Of a DNA stretch of 64,000 nt, positions 49,652 through 61,007 are shown one piece after another. Location: positions 1,523,441-1,587,440 of the forward strand of contig MNCI01004661.1 in the NCBI GenBank assembly GCA_015680685.1. The letters are read 5' to 3'. This DNA comes from Gnetum montanum (lineage: Eukaryota > Streptophyta > Gnetopsida > Gnetales > Gnetaceae). The notes below the pieces were generated by a model. It made no database searches. It saw only the letters and a program-made list of their open reading frames with translations, and was not told the origin of the DNA. Each line of letters starts with the position of its first letter. Within the stretch, counting starts at the first letter, position 1. A program made the translations under genes and the position numbers.

Positions 49652-50233
49652 TGTAACAACATTGCCCTGACGTTGTCTGACACCCCAAGGAATTCACTAA
49701 GATCCAATGGATCTAGGGTGGAAGACTTGGGAAATACGCCTTAAGCAAGCACACAACTCAAGAGTGAGTGCAAGTAGAATCATAGCTTCTTAACATATAT
49801 GGTAACACACCTCACGAAGGGTAACCAACTCCAAAAAAAGGACCACATAAACAAGCACACACACAACCTTGTAGACAACATCGGTGGGAGGGAAAATGAT
49901 GCACCTACAAGGGAAGGTGCCTCACCCCTAGATCCCTCATGATTTGGTAAAAGGTGTGGCCTAGCACTGCACCAAAACTATCCAGTCTTGGTTGCCTACA
50001 TATCTATGACCATCGTAGAATCAGGGCCATGTAGTTCTCTGTGGTGAGGGTGGAGTGAAGAGGACTTAGAAGAGAGTTACAATAGGAGGGTGTCCTATTG
50101 CTAGCTTGGTACTACCAAGCCAGGGTGGGTTTTCTAACACTTAAGAGTCACTTGAGGGTGCCTCAAAGTGTTCCATGGCCCTCAAATAATGGGGAGAGCC
50201 TAGGAGAACCACCACCCTAGGACATCTCTCACA
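49652..50233 (-). repeat. Element C 3' LTR
   Basis: 582 bp; reversed ends TGTAACAA and TCTCACA. It is preceded on its own strand by the polypurine tract (plus strand ATCCTCCCCC at 50234). Confidence 0.9.
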
Positions 50234-53200
50234 ATCCTCCCCCGCACAAAGAAGCGACGTCATCGAAGGGGAGCCTAGGATAGCTTCAAGAGTACACTTC
50301 TGTATGGGTTCAAAAATCCATCAACTTCGGGGATCCGTTAACTCTTCTGATGCTAGGCTTGAAGGAAGATACCAACCCCAACACCTGATATGTCCTTCCA
50401 TCCAATGCCTTGCATGAAACACAAGGGCAATTGGAGGAAGCCTAAAGACTTTCCTACTCTATAACAAGCAAGAGTAGTCCAAACCAAAGGGCCAATGTCT
50501 TTAAGAAGTCCCCTAGATCCGTCTCTTCTAAGGGTCTAGAGACATTTCTTCTTGCATAAACCCATACTTATGCAAGAAGATAGCTCCTCTTTGGAAATTC
50601 TCATCGAGTTCCTTTGTGAATGGAATCTCAGCACCCATTGATTTTATTTAATCATCAATTTTGAGGGCTCACTATGGCCACTACCCATGGTGAGGGACTT
50701 GGGAACATCAAACTGAGAGGAAGGACATGCTCCGAAAGAGCCATGTCTCCACAAGCAACTCATGCTTGCTAGAACTCCATGTTTTGCTACTCGCATCCAA
50801 ACCCATGGGGTCTCACTAGTGTAACCATCTAAGCACTGATTCCACATGCATCTGTACCATGCACATTTTTTTTCATCATGTCTGTTCAAGCTAGTATGAA
50901 GGGAGTCAAGCATGTTCTCCCTTCCAAACAAGGTACAAGGGCAAATCTTTTGAGCTTGACCTTGTCATCTACAGACACCAACAAGGTACTATGGGATGTT
51001 TGGAAACTTCTCTAAGAGGCTATCATACAACAAACCCAAACTTTCATCAACACCTCTTGTGATTGTTCAACATCAAGAATGCCTGCTCAAATGTTAGAAC
51101 AAGTGGAGGATCTATCGGGCAGTCAACCCCATGACAATCCTCCATACACACATCTCATGTCAACTATAAGCACATCATCGAATGCAACCATAATATCCTG
51201 TTCATGGAAAAGGATCAACTACACTTGCTACATACAAGCTATCCTTCCCACTCCAAGTTATGGGACAAGCATCATTTTTTGAACACTAGGTCTAGGAAAG
51301 AATATAGAGTCACCTCTGAGAGCAACCAGATCATGAATTCTCTAAGGAACATCAAGGTTCCCAGAATTTGAATTTCCCCACTGTATCAAGAACAACTACC
51401 AGTCTCGTGATCAACACCTTTCATTAGATTTTTACACTTGTAGGAAGGATCCTCTTTGGGAGGTTTCTTCCATAGGTAAGTATAGTAGCCCAACTACACC
51501 TTACCCATAATACACGCCCAAGTGGTTAATATAGCCAATAGAACCATATCATCGAACTGTTACCTACTGAGGGAAGACATGGGTTCACAAGTCTTACCCA
51601 AATTCAATTTCACCTTGAGAACAACTTGAGATACCAAGCAATTCATCCCTTTGAAATTTTATCAAGAGGGATTTCTATTTCATCTTGGGAGATCTGGGTT
51701 CTTGTTTCATATATCCTAGTCAAGTCCATTTACATCAATTTGTGGTGGACCAGGCCACACCACTACCTATTATCATTTAACCCAAATGATAGACACAAGT
51801 CAACAACAACATTCTTCCCATAGGAGGATTGGGTCCTCAAGATAGTTTTACATGGAATGGGCCTCACCAACATCAGTTACAACTCAAAACACTACATGAT
51901 TCATCCCCGAAGGGTTTACAATAAGGGTGGCCTACCAGAAAACCCCAACAAGAAAGTTCCTTTGAAGCCCCAAAAAGCTGAGTAGGTACATAAGATCATG
52001 CCTTGCTTACAAGAAGGAACATCAACAACGCAGCCTCACAAAGGAGGTCGCTTGAATTTCACCTAAGTAATAACATTCTATCTCTAAAAACAAACCCCAA
52101 GAGTTCACGAACATGGGGCAATTGCTAGGAACAAGTCCCAAACATCAACTACTTCTAGGTCCCAAATAGGAGACAACCGTCTCAATACCACCTACCTTTT
52201 TATTTCAGGAATTGAAGAGGGCATCCATCGGAATGAAGAATGATCCCTCGTAGAATTAAAGATTCACCAAGTAATATCATGATCAACTCTACTATCCCAC
52301 TAAGGAGGTGAGAACACCAACATGAATTAACATTACACCAGAGACATGGGACAATACATTAGGGAGGGACTATGTGATACATCAGTGTACATAAGGGACA
52401 GAGTACATGGGAAAATTTGGCAAGACACCATAGCCTATTAGGCACAATGAGTCCCCTTTCATGGAATCACACCATAGACCACAAAAGTGCCAATAAGTCC
52501 CAAGCCATGAGAGTGCACCATAGTGCTCAGAAGCACCAAAAGTAATCGATCACAAAAGCATGCCCACATGCATTAGAAGCCCCCAATCATGAGAGCATAG
52601 GATTAAGTGTTTTGAGCACATTCAAGGCCACCAATAGAAGACATAATTTCTATATCTATAATGTCATTTATTCAAGGATGGACCACCATCCCAACATTTG
52701 TTGCTCCACGATCGCATCCAACATGGAAGAGCGAGTCTAGGTGCCAATACCTAGAACTAAACTCTACTCCATAGCTAGACATCAAAACATCACATTAATC
52801 TAAATTTTAGTTTGCCATTGTAATTCCCATGGTGACAGTGAACCACCCACTATCGAGATCAAGCACATTGAACCAATTTGTTTGTATTTCAAGCTACATA
52901 CCACCATTGATCATCTGTGGACAAGTCTTTGCTAGTCTAGGAACATAAGAAAAAGTGTTCCCAAGATTTGTTTTGTCTCAAGGACATTCACCATAGCACA
53001 TACCATCCATGCATGCCAACATCACCAAAAACACATGGCACCAGTTCAAGAGCATAATGAGTAAGCACATGCCTTGGTCTATTCGTTACAACATCATATC
53101 ACAACTAAAGAATTTTCCATGAGGTTTTTAGTAGAATTATACATCAAGGCACAAAGGCCATTTGCAACATATACAAAAGGTGCTTCAAAAATAGCACCAT

Positions 53201-55507
53201 GAAAACACCATACATCAAGCTTGGCCTTGTCATAGGGTGTGGCATAGGCCTACTTTGAGGAGACAACTGAGTCACATAGCGTAATACATCTAGCACTTTT
53301 GAGTGCATACTGTTGAATTAAGAATATCATAAGGATAGATTTCACATACTCGAAGATAACAATACATTTTAATGAGAACATACATGGTATTTGGGAATGC
53401 TACCCAAGCCTAGAAGGCTATAGGAAAAACTACCCAAGCCCATCCTAGGATGAAGGATTTAGACCACTAGGAGCATACCATGATAGAACCATGCTATTTT
53501 GAGAAAAACCTGTCTCTGTCATGAAGCATAAACAATCATCTGTCATACTACACCACTATCTCAAAATGTACATGATTGATCGTCGCATTGAACCCACTGC
53601 ATGACTACCATCGAATAAAAATGAGTTGGGACATGAACACAATGATCGAATAACGAAACACACCAACTGAGTATCCACCACCTACCATAGTGGGACCTCA
53701 ATGCATTAGCCACTCCTGGGCCATCAGTATTTGGCATGGCCAAGGATACCATTTCATGCCATTTGCTAACCCAATATCTATAGGGTCTAGGATAGATCAC
53801 CACCCTCTATTAATGCTCACCTAGCATAGAGAGGTAAAAAAATCATAATGTACTTGCTAATTCATCATAGCCAAGGTACTAATAAATCCGCAACCCAATG
53901 TTGGGATTCTAAGACCAAATAATTAGTTCATGAAGGTCTCAATAGCACATATCTTCCCCATAGACATAGTGCTCACAAAATCAACTGAAGTCACCACTAG
54001 CTGCATCTTTGTACCTGTGCTATCTGCAAACATTGAGAAAAAAAGCTCAAAAACATAGAAGTTAGCAAGAACATGATCAAAACATCAACCTCATACACAA
54101 CCATCAAGCATGATCTTGTAACAAAGTCATATCACTCTTGCACATCATAAAAGCAAGACCTCGGCAACATGCATAGAGATCAATCATGAAAAACATTGAT
54201 GAGTCAATTAGATACACTTAACAAACGATTTCATCATGAGGCATACCTAGAGAGAGTTAGCACACTCTCAGAATTCCAAGATTCATATACACAATCATTC
54301 CCAGCCACTAAAACTAGTTTCAACCAGGATCAAAATCTCAACAAAATCATAAAAGGCATGGGCAATAGAGAATCATCATCTCAAATCAAAAATAAGGTGG
54401 AAGATCGAGGTCTATCCAACAACAAGTTTTCATAAAACCAATTCTTGCAACAACGAGCAACATCATGGAGGATGTGTCCATAAGAAAGACTCTCATCAAA
54501 AGAGGTGCAGTCTCAACAAGAACCTAAAATAGGATGACCCACATTAGTAGTCTTCGAATCAAAAGAGTGATGCTACAAACCCAAGGGCAACACAGCTAGC
54601 TCAAACAAGGAAGCATAACTTGTAAAGATCAACAACAAGGGCAATCATGCCTCATGCACAAGAAGTTGTCAAACAAGATAAAAAACATTTGGCTTTGGGA
54701 TGATATAAACAGCCTCAAAATGCATCCTCAACATTCCCAATAATAAGTCATCATACCATGTAGAACACCAAGCCTTGCGTTACGAACGATAGACATGATG
54801 AAGATAACACACATGTAGAATTTGAAAGCGCAACCAAGAAGACATGCATACACAAATAAACAAACATAAAATCACAAACACGAGTGTACGAAGTCTACCG
54901 ACAATGGTCTTAATTCACCTAGAATAAGGCTCACCAAGAGCACATGTCCAAATCCTGAGGTACCTGGGAACCATCTTGTCCCAATTTTTATTTCCTCATA
55001 CTCACTGTATCTAGGGTGAGTGGGAGTGCAAGGATATCCTATCCTGCACAATTCAACAAATGCCATCTTGAAATATGTCATTTGTATGGAAGTCGAAGTA
55101 GAGACTTAATTTGATTCATCCCAGATGAATCACTAGAGACTAGAGATGAGAGCTCCTTGAGCAACAAAATTCTTGAGTTGCCAATAGAACTCCTCTCTAC
55201 CATATCACATACAATCACAACTAGTCCAACCACAAGTAAACAAGTGGAGGATGTTACCACAATGCAATTGTTAACATCCTCAAGGAGAGCAAAATACATT
55301 AGTTGCTCACAATTTAACATTTGTCCCCTCATGAAGAGTATAAAACATTGCCATAAGGAAACTATTTAAAGAATACATAAGGATATGATCCTAGATCACC
55401 TAGGTATCAATCCGAAGGGACCATTAATTGAACAACCTCAATGGAGTAAGACAACCAAAGAGCACATGCATATCACAAAACAATTTAAAAAACACTCTGA
55501 TACCATT

Positions 55508-56099
55508 TGTAACAACATTGCCTCGATGTTGTCCAGCACCCCACGGAATTCACTAAGATCCAATGGATTTGGGATGGAAGACCTAGGGAATACACCTCAA
55601 GCAAGCACACAACTCAAGAGTGAGTGCAAGCAAAATCACAGCTTCTTAACATATATGGCAATGCACCTCATGGAGGGTAACCAACTCCAAAATGAGTACC
55701 ATGCAAACAAGCACACACACAACCTTGTAGACAACATTGGTGGGAGGGGAAATGATGCACCTACAAGGGAAGGTGCCTCACCCCCAGATCCCTTACCATC
55801 TGGTACAAGGTGTGGACTAGCACTGCACCAAAACTATCTAGTCTAACTTGCCGTAGAATCTGGTACAAGGTACGACCACCGTAGAATCAGGGCCATGTAG
55901 TTTTCCATGGTGAGGGTGGAACAAAGAGGAATTAGAAGAGAGTTATAACAAGAGGGTGTTCTATTGCTAGCTTGGTACTGCCAAGCCAGGGTGGGTTTTC
56001 TAACACTTGAGAGTCACTTGAGGATGCCTCAAAGTGTTCCATGGCCCTCGAACCATGGGGAGAGCCTAGGAGAACCACCATCTTGGAACATCTCTCACA
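55508..56099 (-). repeat. Element C 5' LTR
   Basis: 592 bp, aligning with 49652-50233. The primer site lies directly below it (plus strand ACTCTGATACCATT ending at 55507). Confidence 0.9.
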
Positions 56100-56104
56100 C
56101 CATA

Positions 56105-58470
56105 TCTAGGCATTGTTATTATATCTTCTTTGATGGTTATAGTGGCTATAACCAAATCCAAATTGCACTAGAAGATTAGGCCAAGACAACATTCACAAGT
56201 TCTTAGGGGACTTTTGCATATTGTTAGATGCCATTTGGTTTGTGCAATGCCCTTACAACATTTTAATGTTTGGTCGTTAGTTTCTTTCAACAACAGATTG
56301 GTAGTGGTGTTGAAGTCTTCATGGATGACTTTTCCACCTATGGAGCTACCTTTGAGAAAGCCTTGGACTAACTTGAGCAAGTATTGAAGAGATGTGTAGA
56401 GATAAACCTATAGATCAATTGGCAAAAGAGCCATCTCATGATCTAAGAGGGCATAGTGCTAGGGCACTAAATTTTGCAAAAAGGGATTGAAGTAGACCCA
56501 GAAAAGATAAGGATCATCCAAGGAATAACACAACAACCAGAGATCGTAAAAGATGTTTGGTCATTCCTTGGAGATACTAGCTATTACCGACGATTCATAG
56601 AGAATTTCTCTAAGATCATAAAGTGGTTGGTAGAGCTTACAAAGAAGGATGCACCTTTCATTTAGACTAAGGAATATGAACATGCATTCCAACAATTAAA
56701 GGAGAAACTCATAGAAACATCAATCCTATGAGCACCAGATTGGTCGAGACCCTTCCATATCATGATAGATGCATCTAACTACACTTTGAAAGTGGTGCTC
56801 ACATAGATGGACAATAAGAAACATCCATACTTTATCCATTGTGCAAGCTGAAGTATTGTGAAAGCAAAGCTAAATCACATCACCATAGAGAAAGAATTAA
56901 TGCTAGTGGTGTATGCTCTAGAAAAGTATAGGCACTATGTGCTTGGTTACAAAGTATTTGTGCATATGGACCATAGTGTAATCCACTTTCTCATGAATAA
57001 GCCAAAGATGAGCCCTCATGTTATATATGGTGGCTAGTGATCTTGTAGGAATTCAATCTCACTATGGTAGATTGAAAAGGTATTGAGAATGTGGTCACTG
57101 ACCACCTCTCTCACTTAAGATGGGATAATAAAGAGGAGGAGAGCCTTCTTTCTGATCAGTTTTGAGATGAACTCTTCTTTACAAGAGCAATAAGTGAATA
57201 AACACCTACAAAAGAAATATGGTATAATGGCATCCTCATCTATCTTCTCACTCAATAGATGCCACAAGACTTGGATTTTAGGAAGAAGCAATAATTTCTT
57301 CATCAGGACAAATACTTCACCGAAATTAATGAACACCCATACAAGGTGTTTGATGATGGCCTGATTTGTTGGTGTGTCCTTGATAAAGATCAATTACATG
57401 TTCTCCAAGATGCTCACGAATGGCCTTGCAGAGGCCACTATGTAGGGAGATGCATGGTCATAAAAATCCTGATAGCAGGATACTATTGGCCTACAATCTT
57501 TAAGGATGTCCACTAGTTCATCAAGTCTTGTGAACATTGTCAATGAGACAAGGGGATGACCGCTTGTATGGAAGATCCTCAACAATGGATTCAACCACTA
57601 GAATCTTTAAACATATGGGGCATTGACTTCATGGATCCCATCACACCCATGTCCAATGGGAAGGCATATATTATAGTAGTACTTGACTACTGCACAAAGT
57701 TAGTAGAAGCAATAGTCATTATTGATTGTACATCATCCGCTGCCACTAGATTCATATGACAAAATATTATGAATGGGTTTGGGATGCCATGTTTACTAAT
57801 TTCTGATAATGGAACTGATTTCATAGGTGCCACCTTTAGAAAGTTAATGCAATGCTTGGGGGTAGAACATAAATTAACAATAGCTTACCACACCCAAGCC
57901 AACGGTCAAGCAGAGGTAACCAACTGGGAGATTATAAAAATACTAACGTGAACCATTAGAAAATATAGGAAGGATTGAAGTACAAAACTTAATGATGCTC
58001 TCTGGGCTTACCATTCAACTTGAAAACTTTCTATTGGCTATTCTTCCTATGAGTTAGTGTATAGAAAACTTCCAATGCTTCCTATTCAATTCAAGCTTTG
58101 TACACTCTCAATAGCCTTTGATCTAAATCTTGACCTATGTCTAGCATAGAAAGAAAGATTAATCAACCTAAACATGTTAGATAAAAATAGATTGGTGGTC
58201 CTATCCTTGAATGAGATGAACAAGGCATTCAGTAAGCAACATCGTGACCTCAAAATAAGAAAAGTAAAACTACAACTAGAAGATAAGGTTCTCTACTAGA
58301 ACCTTACACATGTATCCTAAAAGGAAAAATTTCAAACATTGTGGGAGGGACCTTATATAATTGATCAAACCTTTCCCTCTAGGGCCATGTTGATCTACAA
58401 GCTTGAATGCCCAAATAAAAAGTAGTTGGTCAACATCCAACAAGTAAAACCTTTCCTAGAGCCTAGATAG
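56105..58470 (+). pseudogene. Element B RT (end), RNase H and integrase, decayed
   Basis: RT resumes with FFDGYSGYNQIQIALED (active-site aspartate) and continues to VEVFMDDFSTYG near 56310 (catalytic DD). WSFLGDTSYYRRFIENFSK near 56560 is the typical RT/RNase H junction. RNase H shows MIDASNYTLKVVL and KELMLVVYALEKYRHYV. The integrase has a zinc-binding half (HEWPCRGHY, CEHC) near 57420-57545 and a DDE core with WGIDFMDP near 57620, LLISDNGTDF near 57795 and YHTQANGQAEV near 57885. Numerous stops interrupt all parts, so no product is expected. Confidence 0.9.
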
Positions 58471-59572
58471 GCTAGTGTAACTACCACCTTAATAGATGGA
58501 CAACCACGTTCTATTTTTTGGATCTCCTCCTTTCAACTCAGTCGTGGGAAAGATGGCCATCCATGCTGATAATCTATTTGGCTTCTTAGTTTTTCAACAT
58601 TTTGTTTTTCATGTTTTTGATTTTTACAAATTATTTATTTCACAAATTTCTGATTTTTAGATTTTTCCAATTTTACACCATCTTTAGTACCTTTGAAGCT
58701 TCTTGACTATTTTACACTTTTTTATATTTTTTACTTTGTTTTGTTTTATTCAAGTGTGATATTTTCTCATTTTTGCTACTAAAGAATACTTTATTATCAT
58801 AGGGCACAGTGCCATTGTTGCTATTTACTAATGATGGTTTGTGCTTAATGTTGTGATTGTCGATGTCTGGTTCTATTTTTGAATTCTAATGTCTGATGAC
58901 TTTGACATGGTTTATTTTTCATGAAATAGGTAGTGAGTCCATGTCATCCACACATCCAATGAACTCTAGAGAAATTCAACAATATGTTCTTCAAGAGATC
59001 AACTTTGGGCCATTCCTGGAAAAAGCTCCAGAGGATGTCAAGACACAATTGCAAGCCTCTCCCATGTGGCTAGTAATCACATCTAGTGGGGAATGGTACA
59101 TGGGAGAGATATCTCTTCTAGAGTAGCTGAAGGCCAAGGTCCATTGTCAAAATTAAGGACATTTAAGTGTCATACTCAGTAGAAGCTATTGCATAGGCAC
59201 TTAGGTTGCTTGATACTAGAACGTAGCAGTAGGATAGTTATAGCCACCTCAACCACTACCCATGCATGAAGCCAGCAAAGGTCTTTCAGAACCTCAGGAG
59301 CCACCACTACCTGGGACCATTTGATCTTCTCCAACAAGCTTCACACCATCAAAAAACATGTTGTTCAGTTTTGAAGAGTTGTGTCATGGTGTTCAATTTT
59401 ATGTCCTAAACACTATCATTTTTTGTAATGTGTGGATTCGTACACCTAGGCATTCCATTTTTTGTCAAGTTAATCAATTTGTTTTGTTTGAAGAAAAGTT
59501 ATTCAATAATTCCATACCTTCCCAAGTTTGTAAAAGAACTCAAAGATGAGTTTTCATTCAGTTGTGGTGGGA
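58471..59572 (+). mobile_element. Element B 3' untranslated internal region
   Basis: T-rich sequence after integrase. A 76-codon frame at 58896-59126 (including EINFGPFLEKAPEDV) has coding-like composition but no family that I recognise. A purine-rich GGTGGGA precedes the 3' LTR and probably serves as polypurine tract. Confidence 0.5.
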
Positions 59573-60487
59573 TGATGAGTCGTGTTCAGTTGACTGTGTT
59601 GATGTAGCCTTGTCAATTGGGCCTCATTGATGAGGCCTAGTCAACGCATCTTGCCATGTGTCAACAAAGCCTTGTTGACGTAGTGTTGTTTTCTGGCTAT
59701 AAATATGCACTTGCAGCTGATGGCAAGTAGAGATTGTAGTTGCAGTGAAGCTCTTATAGTTTTTCCATTTGAAAGTTAGAATTTTTCCTGAGTGCCCATA
59801 GTAGGAGTCATTGAGTGTACGAATCTTTATTTGAGCATTGTTGTATCTGAGCATGACGGTGTGTGGAACAATAAAGATGAGCTTTTTGATAAACCTTGCA
59901 ACACTTTGGATAGATTAGCTATTTCAATTATGCATTCAATGTTTTTAATTATTTATTAAATACTTTCCATTAGTTATTAAATATTTTCTAGTTATTACAT
60001 TAATGAAAAAATTAAGCTAGATAGATTACACACATAAGTACAACTACTTCGAGTGTAACATATATTTGCTTGGTAATCCCAGTAGCATTATTGCTTGGTA
60101 CGCCCAGTAGCATAGCACTTAGTCGCCTAGCAGTGGATACATGGGTTTAGGACATATATGGAAAGTGGGATCGGATGTTTATGTTAGGATTAGTTAAATG
60201 CTAGTTAATTAGTTAATTTAGTTTAGTTAATCTAATTCATTTTATCTATATTTTGAGCCCCAAACTATAAAACACAAAATGATAAAAATTGGATGCCTCA
60301 GTTACACTTAACCATACCAATGAACATCACAAGTGTAATTGGAAAGATAACGATTGATCTTAGGGTTAGATTCACTTCCTAAAGGACTAGTGCACTGGAA
60401 ACGATAAAGTCCATAGAATTCAACCAGATCATGCGTGAACACTATGTGATTTGTATGGTTAAGCATAGGGTACCTCGCTGCTCATCA
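59573..60487 (+). repeat. Element B 3' LTR
   Basis: 915 bp from TGATGAG to CTCATCA. The TATA box TATAAATA is at 59698-59705. Longer than the rebuilt 5' LTR (about 859 bp), mainly because of the extra region upstream of the TATA box. Confidence 0.92.
59590..59679. promoter_or_regulatory. Cluster of W-box cores in the element B 3' LTR
   Basis: TTGAC, the core of the W box bound by WRKY factors, occurs five times in 90 bp directly upstream of the TATA box: plus strand at 59590 and 59675, minus strand at 59612, 59640 and 59660. The spacing and alternation suggest a U3 enhancer; activity is inferred. Confidence 0.45.
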
Positions 60488-60492
60488 CCATG

Positions 60493-61007
60493 GAACACTC
60501 TGAGGCACCCTTGGGTGGCTCTTAAGTGTTAGAAACCCCATCCTAGCTTGGTGGTACCAAGCCAGTAGGACACCCTCCTATTGCAACTCTCTCTAAGTTC
60601 TTTTCATATTACCCTCATTGGGAGAACTACATGGTCTTGATTCTATGGCGGTTGCAGATATGTAGGTAGCCAAAACTGGATAGTTTTGGTATGGTGCCAA
60701 GTCAAACTTTGTACCAGATCATGAGGGGTCTCAGGATGAGGTGCCCCTTGGTAAATGCATTGTTTCTTTGCTACTAATGTTGTCTACAGGGTTGCTTTTG
60801 TACTTGTTTGCAACGTCCTTGTTCAAAGTTAGTCATTCTCCTTAAGGTGCATTCTCATATATATATTAAAAAGCTGTGTTTCTGCTTGCACCCTCTCTTG
60901 GGTTGCTTGCTTGTTAGAGGTGTATTCCCTAGGTCTTCTGCCCCTGGTCCATTGGATCTTAGTGAATTCGGTTGGGTGCCAAACAATGTTCGGGCAACGT
61001 TGTTATT
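60493..61007 (+). repeat. Element A 3' LTR, second part
   Basis: Resumes at GAACACTCTGAGG exactly after the second CCATG and runs to TTGTTATT at 61007. It aligns with 25763-26290. Confidence 0.92.

Larger units (their letters stand above)
49647..56104 (-). mobile_element. Element C: inverted second copy of the A family (body 49652-56099, TSD CCATA)
   Basis: 6448 bp with the 5-bp duplication CCATA at 49647-49651 and 56100-56104, inserted into the element B RT. On the minus strand it has the full A layout: LTR from TGTGAGAG to TTGTTACA, primer site TGGTATCAGAGTG, about 5.3 kb of non-coding interior, polypurine tract GGGGGAGGAT, and 3' LTR. It has no LINE, so it shows the empty site for the insertion in element A. 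No retroviral domain was found. Confidence 0.92.
34247..60492 (+). mobile_element. Element B: Ty3/Gypsy retrotransposon (body 34252-60487, TSD CCATG)
   Basis: The termini are TGATGAG and CTCATCA, a perfect 7-bp inverted pair, with the 5-bp duplication CCATG at 34247-34251 and 60488-60492. Domain order protease, RT, RNase H, integrase identifies Ty3/Gypsy. The tRNA-Asp-type primer site suggests the Tat/Athila side of the family. It contains a Copia element in its 5' LTR, a solo LTR (element D) and the inverted element C in its pol. Without these it is about 9.1 kb. Pol is full of stops, so the element is dead. Confidence 0.9.

Noticed and set aside
60493-61007. Independent solo LTR of the A family
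   Set aside because: It joins exactly, through the CCATG duplication, with 34192-34251 to form the 3' LTR of element A.
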